A stretch of DNA of 64,000 nt from Anaerotruncus massiliensis (ex Togo et al. 2026) (GCF_900199635.1 NZ_LT962687.1:2170541-2234540); one strand, 5' to 3'; positions 8,301 through 16,651 are shown, numbered from the stretch's first letter. Numbers and translations: made by a program. The notes: generated from the sequence alone by a model not told the origin.

Positions 8301-8333
8301 ACAGAGGCCCGCTCCTGTGGAGCGGGCCTCTGT
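8301..8333. terminator. Bidirectional hairpin between two convergent regulators
   Basis: ACAGAGGCCCGCTCC - TGT - GGAGCGGGCCTCTGT, a perfect 15-bp stem. It lies between the ends of two converging genes and has no long T-run. Confidence 0.75.
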
Positions 8334-8978
8334 CTATTTCTTGATCATATTCAGGTAGCGGTAGATCGTCGGGACCGACACGCCGAGGCTTTCCGCCACG
8401 CAGCCGATCGCGCCTTTGACGAGGAAGGTCCCCAGGTCGCTGAGTCCCTCGATCACCTCGAGCTTCTCCTTCTGGCTCATGCGCCCCACCTGCTCCTCGT
8501 ACCCCGGGCAGACCCGGTGCAGGTTCGCCTGCACCAGCTCGCGCACGTTCATGTTGAAGCTCTCGGTGATCGGCAGGTTGGCCCGCAGGCCCAGCTCCCC
8601 GATCAGCGCCCCCAGCTTGTCGTGCGCCTCGAGCAGCTCGTGGTAGTCGGTGTTGATGCAGAGCAGCCCCACCAGCTTGCCCGTCTCGTCCTTGATGAAA
8701 AAGGTGGACGATTTGAGCCGGTGCCCGTTTTTCACGATTCCCTGGTAGTTGGCCATATGGGACTGCTGCTCGAACGCCGCCGACTTGAGCACGTTGAGGG
8801 TCAGGTCGGTCACGGGCGAGCCGATCTGGCGGCCGCTGATATGCCCGTTGCGGATCGCGACCACCGACTCGTGCCAGTCGGTCAGGTCGTGCAGCACGAC
8901 CTCCGTGTTCTCCCCCATGCAGTCGGCCAGAAAGTCGACCAGCGGCAGATATGCGGTGAGAGTCTTGTTCAAAGGCAT
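8334..8978 (-). CDS. YheO-type PAS/HTH transcriptional regulator, second copy
   Basis: 214 residues with the same plan as the gene at 7652: sensor half (NTEVVLHDLTDWHESVVAIRNGH, IVKNGHRLKSSTFFIKDETG) and C-terminal helix-turn-helix (LSDLGTFLVKGAIGCVAESLGVSVPTIYRYL). ATG 8978 has AAGGAGCGG immediately upstream. It starts 19 bases after the end of the NCS2 permease gene, so the two are probably co-transcribed and the regulator may respond to the transported nucleobase or its product. The ligand is unknown. Confidence 0.87.
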   Translation of the reverse strand: MPLNKTLTAYLPLVDFLADCMGENTEVVLHDLTDWHESVVAIRNGHISGRQIGSPVTDLTLNVLKSAAFEQQSHMANYQGIVKNGHRLKSSTFFIKDETGKLVGLLCINTDYHELLEAHDKLGALIGELGLRANLPITESFNMNVRELVQANLHRVCPGYEEQVGRMSQKEKLEVIEGLSDLGTFLVKGAIGCVAESLGVSVPTIYRYLNMIKK

Positions 8979-8997
8979 CCGCTCCTTTTGAAAACCG

Positions 8998-10320
8998 TTA
9001 TTTACCCGCTGCCCGGTCCTTGGGCAGGATGAGGTTCAGCAGAATGGCGATCAGCGTGGAAATGACCACCGAAGAGCCACCGAATACGGTTCCGACCCAC
9101 TCGGGGAAGCCCGCGAGGCTTCCGGACACCTGCGTCACGCCCACGCCGAGCGCGACCGCGATGCCGACGATGCTGACATTGCGGGGGGTGAGCCCGGCGG
9201 AGGAGATCATGCGGATGCCGGTCATCGTGATGGTGGCGAAGACCGAGATGGTCGCGCCGCCGATGACGCACTGCGGGATGGTGGTGAGCAGGGCGGAGAA
9301 CTTGGGGACGAAGCCGGCGATCAGCAGCACGACGGCGGCGAAGCCGAAGACGACCCGGTTGACGACCCGGTTGACGGTGACGATACCCACGTTCTGGCTG
9401 TAGGACGCGGTGGGCAGGCCGCCGAAGAAGGCGCCCACGACGCTCGCGGCGCCCTGGCAGACGATGCCGCCAGAAAGCTCCCTGTCGGTCGGCTCGCGGT
9501 CGAGTCCGCCCAGCGTGGTCGAGGTGAGGTCCCCGATCGTCTGGACCGAGTTGACGATGTACATGACCGCCATCGACACGCAGGCCGCCGGGACGAATTT
9601 GATCCCGAACTTGAAGGGCACGGGCACCGCGACGATCCCCGCGGCTCCCACCGAGGAGAAATCGACCATGCCGAAGCAGAGCGCCACGAGATAGCCCACG
9701 ATGATCCCCATCAGGATGGACGCCAGCTTGGTGACGCCCTTGGTGAAGTTGTTGCAGAAGATGACGACCGCCAGCGTGATGACGGCGACCAGCCAGTTCT
9801 GCCAGGAACCGAAGTCGGCGGCGCCCGCGCCGCCCGCCATGTATTTGACGGCGGTCGGATAGAGGGAGAGGCCGATCGTAAAGATCACCGTGCCGGTGAC
9901 CATGGGCGGAAAGAAGACCCGCAGCTGCTTGACGAAAATGCCGAAGAGGATCGCGACGCAGCCGCCCACGATCTGCGCGCCCAGGATGACGCTGAGGTCG
10001 TGGTAGCCGTTGGCGAGCGCGAGCAGCGTCGGGACATAGGCGAAGCTGACGCCCATGACGACCGGCAGCTTCGCGCCGACGCGCCACAGCCCGAACACCT
10101 GCACGAGCGTCGCGATGGCCGTAATGAGCAGCGACACCTGGATAAGCAGCGTCTTGTCCGCCACCTCCAGCCCCACGGCGTTGGAGACGAGGATCGCGGG
10201 GGTGATGACGCCGACGATCGCGGCGACCACATGCTGCAGGCCGAGCGGGACGACCTGTTTCATCGGCGGCACGCCGGACATCTCGAATACGGAACCTGCG
10301 GGAGCTTTCATTTCATTCAT
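8998..10320 (-). CDS. NCS2 family xanthine/uracil permease
   Basis: About 440 residues, strongly hydrophobic throughout with roughly 12-14 membrane segments. NCS2 landmarks are visible: PLGLQHVVAAIVGVITPAI near the N-terminus, the substrate-region QNVGIVTVNRVVNR, and IPQCVIGGATISVFATI. It should import xanthine, urate or uracil by cation symport in the cytoplasmic membrane; the purine neighbourhood favours xanthine/urate. The upstream motif ATAAGTCATACTAAT resembles operators at xdh and guaD. Start choice is uncertain: TTG 10338, ATG 10320 and ATG 10311 are all in frame, and ATG 10320 has a weak AGGG about 9 bases upstream. Confidence 0.92.
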   Translation of the reverse strand: MNEMKAPAGSVFEMSGVPPMKQVVPLGLQHVVAAIVGVITPAILVSNAVGLEVADKTLLIQVSLLITAIATLVQVFGLWRVGAKLPVVMGVSFAYVPTLLALANGYHDLSVILGAQIVGGCVAILFGIFVKQLRVFFPPMVTGTVIFTIGLSLYPTAVKYMAGGAGAADFGSWQNWLVAVITLAVVIFCNNFTKGVTKLASILMGIIVGYLVALCFGMVDFSSVGAAGIVAVPVPFKFGIKFVPAACVSMAVMYIVNSVQTIGDLTSTTLGGLDREPTDRELSGGIVCQGAASVVGAFFGGLPTASYSQNVGIVTVNRVVNRVVFGFAAVVLLIAGFVPKFSALLTTIPQCVIGGATISVFATITMTGIRMISSAGLTPRNVSIVGIAVALGVGVTQVSGSLAGFPEWVGTVFGGSSVVISTLIAILLNLILPKDRAAGK

Positions 10321-10422
10321 CACAACACGCCCTAACAAATATTTTTTTGTGCTAATATTTTTTTGTCTTCCCGCTATCCACTATAACGCAAAACGAGGGC
10401 GGTTGCAATCATTTTATCGGAT

Positions 10423-10442
10423 GTTGATAAAAAAATATCAAC
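10423..10442. promoter_or_regulatory. Perfect inverted repeat upstream of the NCS2 permease
   Basis: GTTGATA - AAAAAA - TATCAAC, 7-bp arms and a 6-bp A-tract centre, in the AT-rich region about 100 bases before the permease start. Probably an operator. A similar imperfect repeat, ATGATA-N9-TATCAT, lies upstream of ridA at 10920-10940. Confidence 0.45.
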
Positions 10443-10464
10443 GTCGATTTTGGGTACTTTCTCT

Positions 10465-10479
10465 ATAAGTCATACTAAT
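10465..10479. promoter_or_regulatory. Candidate purine-regulon operator (permease copy)
   Basis: ATAAGT-CAT-ACTAAT matches the perfect palindrome ATAAGT-CAT-ACTTAT at 25636-25650 with one difference, and resembles 22494-22508 upstream of xdhA. Confidence 0.5.
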
Positions 10480-10488
10480 GCGGCGTCT

Positions 10489-10863
10489 TTATTTGACGGC
10501 GACCGCTTCGATCTCAAACGCCGCGCCCTTGGGCAGCGCCGCGACCTGCACGCAGGAGCGCGCCGGGGCCTCTCCCGTGAAATACTGCGCGTAAATCGCG
10601 TTGATCGCCGCGAAATCCCCCATGTCCGAGAGGAAAACCGTCGTCTTGGTGACGTCCTGAAAGTCCATTCCCGCCGTCTCGAGCACCGCCCTGAGGTTTT
10701 CCAGCGCCTGCTTCGCCTGCGCTTCCACCCCGGCCGCAAGCTCTCCGCTCACCGGGTCGAGCCCCAGCTGTCCGGAGGTGTAGAGGGTGTTGCCCGCCAG
10801 CACGGCATGGGAATAGGGTCCTACCGCCGCGGGCGCGTTCTTTGCAGAAATCATTTTGTTCAT
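10489..10863 (-). CDS. ridA: RidA family enamine/imine deaminase
   Basis: 124 residues, the usual size. It reads ISAKNAPAAVGPYSHAV at the N-terminus, TSGQLGLDP, and ARSCVQVAALPKGAAFEIEAVA at the C-terminus, including the Arg (PARSCVQV) that binds the substrate carboxylate in this family. RidA proteins hydrolyse reactive enamine/imine intermediates, and members in purine or pyrimidine clusters act on ring-opening products. ATG 10863 follows AGGAGG. A TATAAT box lies at 10897-10902 on this strand. Whether it belongs to the purine pathway here is inferred from its neighbours. Confidence 0.93.
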   Translation of the reverse strand: MNKMISAKNAPAAVGPYSHAVLAGNTLYTSGQLGLDPVSGELAAGVEAQAKQALENLRAVLETAGMDFQDVTKTTVFLSDMGDFAAINAIYAQYFTGEAPARSCVQVAALPKGAAFEIEAVAVK

Positions 10864-10999
10864 ATTGACTGCCTCCTATGGTTGGTTGTTGTCTTTATTA
10901 TACCAGACCCCGCCGCAAAATGATAGTTTTTTATTATCATTTTTCAGAAATTTAACAAAATTTTCTTACCCCTGGGAACTCCGGGGGACTTTGAAAAGT

Positions 11000-11160
11000 C
11001 CCCCGGACCCCGAAACGTATGATGCAGGTGATCCTCCACCCACAACCATCCGCCGCCGTCCGTGAGGAGGGATAAAAAAGCCGTGCGGGAACGGCGAAAC
11101 ATCCCCCGGACCACGAAACGTTTGATGCAGGTGATCCTCCGCCCACAACCATCCGCCGCC
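11000..11160. repeat. Two direct copies of a 58-bp non-coding repeat
   Basis: Copies at 11000-11057 and 11103-11160 differ at only a few positions and are offset by 103 bases. Shared core: CCCGGACC.CGAAACGT.TGATG followed by CAGGTGATCCTCC and CCCACAACCATCCGCCGCC. Both copies have stop codons or frame breaks, so this is not a coding tandem. Confidence 0.85.
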
Positions 11161-11218
11161 CATGGAAAGGGACGGCAATTTTCGCCGCGTCTCCCCGTCG
11201 GAGTCCCGAGGAAATGCG

Positions 11219-11250
11219 GGAGGCGGCCGCCCAAAAGGGCGGCCGCCTCC
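11219..11250. terminator. GC-rich hairpin at the end of the mod operon
   Basis: GGAGGCGGCCGCCC - AAAA - GGGCGGCCGCCTCC, a perfect 14-bp stem 41 bases after modC. There is no T-run, so it may act as a weak terminator or RNA 3'-end barrier. Confidence 0.55.
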
Positions 11251-11291
11251 TTATCTCGACTTCTCCGCAGAGCAAGCGATCCGCGGTAAAA

Positions 11292-12365
11292 TCACCCGTT
11301 CAGACCGTGCTCTCCGAAAGCATCCCTCAGGAGCAGGATGCTTTCGGGCGCGACCGAAAGGTATTCCGCATCCCCCTTTCCGGCAAGCTGCTTGCTGAAT
11401 TTCCACCAGAGCGCCTCCCCCTCCCCGCCGTCGGCGTTCCGGAAGAGGATGTACCACTCGAAGGGGCTTTCCACCCGTTCGCACACCTCGACGCGCATGG
11501 CGTTTTCCGCGCCCGGCCGCGCGGGATGGAAATCATGCGCGCGGATGCCCACATAGGCGAGGTCATCGGGGACGGGCGGAACGACCTTAAACCGCACGCC
11601 CCAGCCGGGGACCTCGACGAGGTCCTCCCCGATTTTCCGGGCCGGACAGAGGTTTTTGCAGCCGGTCAGACGGGCCGCCGTCAGCGTGCCTGGGTTTCGG
11701 AAGAGCTCGTGCGTGTCCCCCTCCGAAACGGGCCGGCCGTGCTCCATAATGAGCAGCCGCCCGCAGAGGCGGTACGCCTCGTCCCGGCTGTGGGTCACCA
11801 TCACCGCGTCCCCCGCGTAGCCGCGCAGCAGTTCGAGCAGCTCGAGCTGGAGCTTCTCCTTGAGGTGCGCGTCCAACGCCGAAAAGGGCTCGTCGAGCAG
11901 CAGGGCCTCCGGCTCGTAGGCGAGGATGCGCGCGAGCGCGACCCGCTGCTGCTGGCCGCCCGAAAGCTGCCCGGGATACCGCTTCTCCAGCCCTTCCAGC
12001 CGGAACCGCCCAACCAGCGAGGCGATCGTCCCGGCGCGTTTTTTCCGGTCCTTCTCCCACCCGAGGGCGCAGGCGATATTCTCCTCCACCGTCATGTGCG
12101 GAAAAAGGGCGTAGCTCTGGAAGAGATAGCCCACCCGCCGCTGCCGGGGCGGCAGGTTGACCCCCGCCGCCGAGTCGAAGAGCACCCGCCCGTTGAGGAC
12201 GATGCGCCCCTCGTCGGGGGTCTCCACCCCCGCGATGCAGCGCAGGGTCATGCTTTTGCCGCACCCCGACGCGCCGAGGATGCCGAGCACCCCGTCCGAC
12301 GTGGTGAACGCCGTCTCGAGCGAAAAGTCGCGCAGCGTGCGCCTGATCCGCACTTCGAGGCTCAT
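11292..12365 (-). CDS. modC: Molybdate ABC transporter ATP-binding protein
   Basis: 357 residues. Walker A GASGCGKSMT (near 32), the Q-loop YLFQSYALFPHMTV, signature LSGGQQQRVALARI, Walker B ALLLDEPFSALD and switch VMVTHSRDEA are all intact. The C-terminal ~120 residues form a regulatory extension of the type found in molybdate or similar oxyanion importers. It powers uptake through ModB. Its ATG overlaps the modB stop (ATGA), which implies translational coupling. It is the last gene of the long modE-to-modC operon. Confidence 0.93.
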   Translation of the reverse strand: MSLEVRIRRTLRDFSLETAFTTSDGVLGILGASGCGKSMTLRCIAGVETPDEGRIVLNGRVLFDSAAGVNLPPRQRRVGYLFQSYALFPHMTVEENIACALGWEKDRKKRAGTIASLVGRFRLEGLEKRYPGQLSGGQQQRVALARILAYEPEALLLDEPFSALDAHLKEKLQLELLELLRGYAGDAVMVTHSRDEAYRLCGRLLIMEHGRPVSEGDTHELFRNPGTLTAARLTGCKNLCPARKIGEDLVEVPGWGVRFKVVPPVPDDLAYVGIRAHDFHPARPGAENAMRVEVCERVESPFEWYILFRNADGGEGEALWWKFSKQLAGKGDAEYLSVAPESILLLRDAFGEHGLNG

Positions 12366-13048
12366 CTCTTCGCCCCCTTCCGCCTGTAGCGGCTCTCCCG
12401 GGAGGCGAACCAGTTCATGCTGATGACGGCGAGCAGGGAAATCATCACGATGATCGCCACGTAGTCGTAGGCACCCGCCATGTCCCCCGCCGCGACGGCG
12501 GAGTAGATCGCGAGCGGCAGCGTGCGGGTCTTGCCCGCGATGTTGCCCGCGATCATGGCGGTCGCGCCGAATTCGCCCAGCCCGCGCGCGAACGCGAGGA
12601 CTCCGCCGCTGGCCACGCCGGGCGCCGCCAGCGGCATGACGACCCGCCAGAAGATCGCGCGCTCGGACATGCCGATCGTGCGCGCCGCGCAGACGAGGTC
12701 CTGGTCGACCTGTTCAAACGCGCCCCGCGCCGACCGGTACATGAGCGGGAACGAGACGGCCACTGCCGCAAGCACCGTCGCGCCCCATGAAAAGGCGATC
12801 TTCACGCTGAAATATTCGATGAAGAACCGGCCGATCGGGCGTTTGACGCCGAAGATGTAGAGCAGGAAAAAACCCGCCACGGTGGGCGGAAGCACAAGCG
12901 GCAGGGTCAGGATCCCGTCGAGCACCATTTTCAGATGTTCCCGCCGCATCCCGGCAACCAGCCGGGCGGCGAACACGCCGAGGAAAAAGGTGATGAAGAT
13001 CGAGAGCGCCGCCGTCTTCATGGATATCAGGATGGGGGATAAATCCAA
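12362..13048 (-). CDS. modB: Molybdate ABC transporter permease
   Basis: 228 residues with about five or six membrane segments. The EAA-type cytoplasmic loop that contacts ModC reads CAARTIGMSERAIFWRVVMPLAAPGV, followed by AFARGLGEFGATAMIAGNI, a sequence characteristic of ModB/CysU permeases. It forms the membrane channel for molybdate. It is downstream of modA and overlaps modC by 4 bases. Confidence 0.94.
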   Translation of the reverse strand: MDLSPILISMKTAALSIFITFFLGVFAARLVAGMRREHLKMVLDGILTLPLVLPPTVAGFFLLYIFGVKRPIGRFFIEYFSVKIAFSWGATVLAAVAVSFPLMYRSARGAFEQVDQDLVCAARTIGMSERAIFWRVVMPLAAPGVASGGVLAFARGLGEFGATAMIAGNIAGKTRTLPLAIYSAVAAGDMAGAYDYVAIIVMISLLAVISMNWFASRESRYRRKGAKR

Positions 13049-13106
13049 TGCCGTCCCTCCCCGCCGCGCCGGACCCAGGGTCCGGCGCGGGATTTATGAT
13101 TTCGGA

Positions 13107-13951
13107 TTATTTGTTGGGGGTGAAGCCGTACTCCTCAAAGACGGCCAGCGCCTCGTCGCTCTGAAGGAACTCGACGAAGAGCCGCGCGGCGTCCTTGTGC
13201 TGCGAGGCGGACACGATGCCGACCGGGTAGACGACCTTCTTTTCCAGGCTGCCCTCCGGCGCCTCGGCCACGACCTGCACCTTGTCGGTCGTCGCCGCGT
13301 CGGTCGCGTAGACGACGCCCACGTCGGCGCTGCCCTCCGCCACCCAGTTGAGCACCTCGGTCACGTTGGTACCCAGGCTCGCCTTGGCGGACACCGCGTC
13401 CCAGTTGCCCAGATTTGTGAACGCCTCCTTGGAGTACTGGCCCACGGGGACGCTCTCGGGATCGCCCACGGCGATCGTCGCCGCGTCGGTCACCGTCTCA
13501 AAGCTCTTCGCGGCGGGCTCGGAACCGGCCGGCGCAATCAGCACGATCTTGTTCTCCAGCAAATCGACGATTGAATCCGCGTCGACAAGCGACTCGTCCT
13601 TGAGCGCGTTCATCTGCTTGGTCGCCGCGGACATGAAGACGTCCGCCTCAAGCCCCTCCTCGATCTGGGTCTGCAGCTTACCCGAGCTGTCGTAGGTGCC
13701 CTCCACCGTGATCCACGGATATTTCTCGGTGAACATCGGGATCAGCTTGTCCTTATAGGAATACTCCAGGCTCGCGGCGGCCGCCACAAGGATGGTCACC
13801 GGCTCCCCGGAAGCCGCGGGCTCTTCGGCGGGTTCGCTCTCGGGCGCGGGGGCGGGCTCGGCGGGGGGGCCGGCGCGGGTTCGGACGCGCCGCATCCTGC
13901 GACGGTAAAGAGCATCAGGGCCGCGAGCAGTACGCTGAAGAATTTTTTCAT
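13107..13951 (-). CDS. modA: Molybdate-binding lipoprotein with an apparent frameshift
   Basis: The signal peptide (MKKFFSVLLAALMLFTVAGC, lipobox VAGC; ATG 13951 after AGGAGG) and the mature domain (TILVAAAASLEYSYKD, YDSSGKLQTQIEEG, VLNWVAEGSADVGVVYATDA) lie in different frames. The break falls in a Pro/Ala-rich linker around a run of seven G on the + strand (13863-13869). Adding one base there would join both parts into one protein of about 281 residues. The mature part is a normal periplasmic-type molybdate-binding protein, tethered here to the outer face of the membrane. This may be a sequencing error, a true null allele or a slipping tract. The neighbours modB and modC are intact. Confidence 0.85.
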
Positions 13952-13977
13952 GGTTGCTGTCCTCCTAAAGCTATTGT

Positions 13978-14469
13978 CTATTTCCTTGCGCACTCCCCGG
14001 CGCGGCCGGTGAGAATTTCCAGGCCGTGCCCGAGTGCGGGGATCACGTATTCCAGGTTCTCCCGGACCGCCTTGGGACTGCCGGGGAGGTTAACGATCAG
14101 CGTGCCTCCCCGGATGACCGCGACGGCGCGGGAGAGCATCGCGCGCTTCGTTATGTTTAAGCTCGAATAACGCATCGCCTCCGCGATGCCCGGGGCGAGC
14201 CGTTCGGCCACGTCGAGCGTGGCCTCCGGCGTGCAGTCGCGGGGGGAAAAACCCGTCCCGCCCGTGGTGAGCACCAGCTCAGCGACGTTCTCGTCGCACA
14301 GCCGCCGCAGCTCGGCGGAAATCTGCTCCCGCTCGTCGGGCAGCAGCGTGTAGGAGACGACCTCGTAGCCGTTTTGCTCGGCGATCTCGCGGATGACCGC
14401 GCCGCTCTCGTCCGTCCGCTGTCCGGCGGCGCCCTTGTCGGACAGCGTCACAATCGCGACCCTAAACAC
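13978..14469 (-). CDS. mogA: MogA/MoaB family molybdopterin adenylyltransferase
   Basis: 163 residues. It contains LTTGGTGFSPRDCTPEAT, the TGGTG.. and DxTPEA motifs that bind molybdopterin, and LIVNLPGSPKAVRENLEYV near the C-terminus. Family members adenylate molybdopterin before metal insertion. The start is GTG 14469, overlapping the end of the MOSC gene by 8 bases. It sits between the MOSC gene and modA in the cofactor/transport operon. Confidence 0.93.
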   Translation of the reverse strand: MFRVAIVTLSDKGAAGQRTDESGAVIREIAEQNGYEVVSYTLLPDEREQISAELRRLCDENVAELVLTTGGTGFSPRDCTPEATLDVAERLAPGIAEAMRYSSLNITKRAMLSRAVAVIRGGTLIVNLPGSPKAVRENLEYVIPALGHGLEILTGRAGECARK

Positions 14470-14896
14470 GGCGTACCTCCATCCGGTCGCCCTCCGAGAT
14501 CGTCCCGCCGCGGATCACCCGCGCAAAGACCCCCTCGGTCGGCATGATGCATTCGCCCATCTTCTTGAAGATTTCACAGTGGGAGTGGCACTCCTTGCCG
14601 ATCTGGGTCATCTCGAGCACCACGCCGTTGCATTCGAGCACCGTACCGACCGGCAGGCTGCGAAAGTCGATCCCCTCGACCACGAGGTTCTCCCCGAACG
14701 CGCCGTCGCCCACCTCGGCCCCGCGCGCCCGGAACGCCTCGATCTTGTCAAAGGAGAGCAGGCTCACCTGGCGGTGCCAGTCCCCCGCGTGCGCGTCCCC
14801 CTCGATGCCCCAGTTCTCCCGGAACTGCGCCGAATGAATATTCGTCTTCTGAATTCCGCGGCGTTCGCTCGTGCACACCGCAATCACCTTTCCCAC
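14462..14896 (-). CDS. MOSC domain protein
   Basis: 144 residues, essentially a single MOSC domain: GIEGDAHAGDWHRQVSLLS, GDGAFGENLVVEGI, LEMTQIGKECHSHCEI. MOSC domains bind the molybdenum cofactor or carry sulfur for its maturation; the KECHSHC cysteines may serve that role. GTG 14896 is chosen because GGAGG lies 8-13 bases upstream and the longer open frame overlaps moaA. It follows moaA by 5 bases and overlaps mogA, so these three are coupled. Confidence 0.9.
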   Translation of the reverse strand: MGKVIAVCTSERRGIQKTNIHSAQFRENWGIEGDAHAGDWHRQVSLLSFDKIEAFRARGAEVGDGAFGENLVVEGIDFRSLPVGTVLECNGVVLEMTQIGKECHSHCEIFKKMGECIMPTEGVFARVIRGGTISEGDRMEVRRV

Positions 14897-14901
14897 GATC
14901 C

Positions 14902-15867
14902 TTATCCTCCGATCTGTACCATTTTCCGCTGTTCCACATGCGCCGCCGTCTCCCCGAAGAGATGGTGGGCCGGTTTGCCCCACACCGCCGCGCGGACCGC
15001 CTCAGTGAGCGCCGCGTCGTCCGCGCCGCCCCGCAGGAGCCCCCGCAGGTCCGTCCCCTCGTCAAAGTGAAGGCAGAGCTTCAAAAAGCCGGTCGCCGTC
15101 AGCCGGACCCGGTTGCAGCCGCCGCAGAACCGGTGGCTCATCGCCGAGATAAATCCGATCTTGCCCGCAAAGCCGGGGATGTCGCAATAGGAAGCGGGAC
15201 CGTTGCCCCACTCCCCCGGGTACTCCGTCAACGGCCCGTAGGCGGCGGCCAGCCGCGCGCGGATCTCATCCGCCGGGACGCCCTCGGAGGGGTCCCCCTC
15301 CCCGACCGGCATCAGCTCGATGAACCGCACGTCGATCGGGCGGTCCTTGGCGAGCGCCGCGAGCCGCTCCGCCTCGTCGTTCCCCCGGGTGGGCACGCAG
15401 TTGAGCTTGACCCGCAGGCCCGCCGCGAGCGCCCGGTCGATCGAATCGAGCACCCGCGAAAGCTCCCCCCGCCGGGTGATCCTGTGGAACGCCTCCGGGT
15501 CAAGGGTGTCGAGGCTCACGTTGACCGCGTCCAGTCCCGCCGCCGCGAGCTCCTCCGCGTAATCCCCCAGCAGCACGCCGTTGGTCGTCATCGTGACCTG
15601 CCGGATGCCGGGGATCGCCTTGATCTCCCTTGCCAGCCCCGCGACGCCCCGCCGCACGAGCGGTTCCCCGCCCGTCAGCTTCACCCTCCAGAAGCCGAGC
15701 TTCGCCGCGCACCGGCAGACCCGCAGGATCTCCTCGTAGCTGAGGATCTCCTCGTGCGCGACCGGCTCCACACCCTCCTCGGGCATGCAGTAGACGCACC
15801 GCAGGTTGCACCGGTCGGTCACCGAGACGCGCAGATAGTCGATCTCGCGGTTATATTGGTCTTTCAT
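14902..15867 (-). CDS. moaA: GTP 3',8-cyclase (radical SAM)
   Basis: 321 residues. The radical-SAM cluster motif is CNLRCVYC (CxxxCxxC), followed by KLTGGEPLVRRG. The second, substrate-binding Fe-S motif is CGGCNRVRLTATGFLKLC, and the protein ends in IGG, matching the C-terminal GG of MoaA. It catalyses the first step of molybdopterin synthesis from GTP. ATG 15867 follows AAGGTGGTG. It is separated from moaC upstream by an unusual hairpin-rich 872-base gap but runs in the same direction. Confidence 0.95.
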   Translation of the reverse strand: MKDQYNREIDYLRVSVTDRCNLRCVYCMPEEGVEPVAHEEILSYEEILRVCRCAAKLGFWRVKLTGGEPLVRRGVAGLAREIKAIPGIRQVTMTTNGVLLGDYAEELAAAGLDAVNVSLDTLDPEAFHRITRRGELSRVLDSIDRALAAGLRVKLNCVPTRGNDEAERLAALAKDRPIDVRFIELMPVGEGDPSEGVPADEIRARLAAAYGPLTEYPGEWGNGPASYCDIPGFAGKIGFISAMSHRFCGGCNRVRLTATGFLKLCLHFDEGTDLRGLLRGGADDAALTEAVRAAVWGKPAHHLFGETAAHVEQRKMVQIGG

Positions 15868-15996
15868 TGGTTCACCACCTTATTTTTGAAGCCAGAGACG
15901 CGCTGAGCCAGGATGGATTTTTTCGCGCCCCTTCGAGGCGCTTTGGGGAAGCCGCCTTCGGCGGCGGAGATTGCCGGGTCCCGCCCCGGCGGGCGG

Positions 15997-16026
15997 GCCG
16001 ACTTCTTGCACGCCCAAGAAGTCGGC
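15997..16026. repeat. 12-bp hairpin, left arm of the island
   Basis: GCCGACTTCTTG - CACGCC - CAAGAAGTCGGC. It has the same plan (12-bp stem, 6-base loop, inner TTCTTG/CAAGAA conserved) as 16652-16681, but the outer base pairs differ and are compensated on both sides. Confidence 0.85.
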
Positions 16027-16191
16027 GGAAGAAGGGCGCTCAAGGGGACTTCCACCAGTCCCCTTGAGAATCCCCCGGGAGTACCTTGCCATAACCCGCA
16101 GACTACCGTCACTCCCCACGGGTACACCAGCTGAAGGCTCAATTCAGGTTGCGGGCGCTCCCAACGATGGAAACGGTGCGGCGAGCTTACC

Positions 16192-16239
16192 GGGTAGGGG
16201 CACACGGGGGAGGGTCGCTGACCCTCCGCCCGTGAGGCG
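16192..16239. repeat. Dispersed hairpin family, copy 1
   Basis: Read on the minus strand: CTCACGGGC, GGAGGGTC - AGC - GACCCTCC, then CCCGTGTGCCC. Two relatives lie in the opposite orientation at 58991-59037 and 59125-59171; flanks are conserved and stems covary. Confidence 0.7.
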
Positions 16240-16348
16240 CACGCGCATCGGCTTGACCGATCGCGGGGTCAGTTGCGGGCAGGGGCCGCAACTGACGTGC
16301 GCCTTGCGCTCCCAACAACGCACACCGGAAGGCTCGCCGGGAACATTC

Positions 16349-16423
16349 GGCGGAAAACAACACGCCTGCGGCGTGTTCGCGCGCTTTGCGCGCGTGCGCG
16401 GCTTCGCCGCGCAGTTTTCCGCC
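16349..16423. repeat. Perfect cloverleaf-like inverted repeat, second element
   Basis: A 10-bp closing stem (16349-16358 GGCGGAAAAC with 16414-16423) encloses three hairpins placed end to end without spacer: 16359-16377 (8 bp, loop TGC), 16378-16394 (7 bp, loop TTT) and 16395-16413 (8 bp, loop TTC). No mismatches. It has the same design as 596-678 but different sequence. Confidence 0.9.
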
Positions 16424-16651
16424 TCCCCGTGGGAGATGCGCGCCTCGCAAAAGCCGCCGTGCCTCCCCTATGGGAACTCCCGGTACGGTTCCGGAGACTC
16501 TCGGGCAGAGGTATTGCGCCCGCGGCGCGGCGGCTGGCGGGATGCTGTACACCCGTCTGTTCATCCGTGGCAGGGCGCCGCCGACTTTGGCCGCAGGCCA
16601 ACCGGAGGCGGCGCGGGGGTCAAGGGGGCGCAGCCCCCTGCGGCTTCTTTC

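Larger units (their letters stand above)
10864..11291. other. Non-coding gap with direct repeats and hairpins
   Basis: I see no gene in these 428 bases. It holds the ridA promoter zone, a perfect 12-bp hairpin with a 2-base loop (10981-11006, CCGGGGGACTTT arm), a 58-bp direct repeat (11000-11057 and 11103-11160) and a GC-rich hairpin next to modC (11219-11250). Confidence 0.75.
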
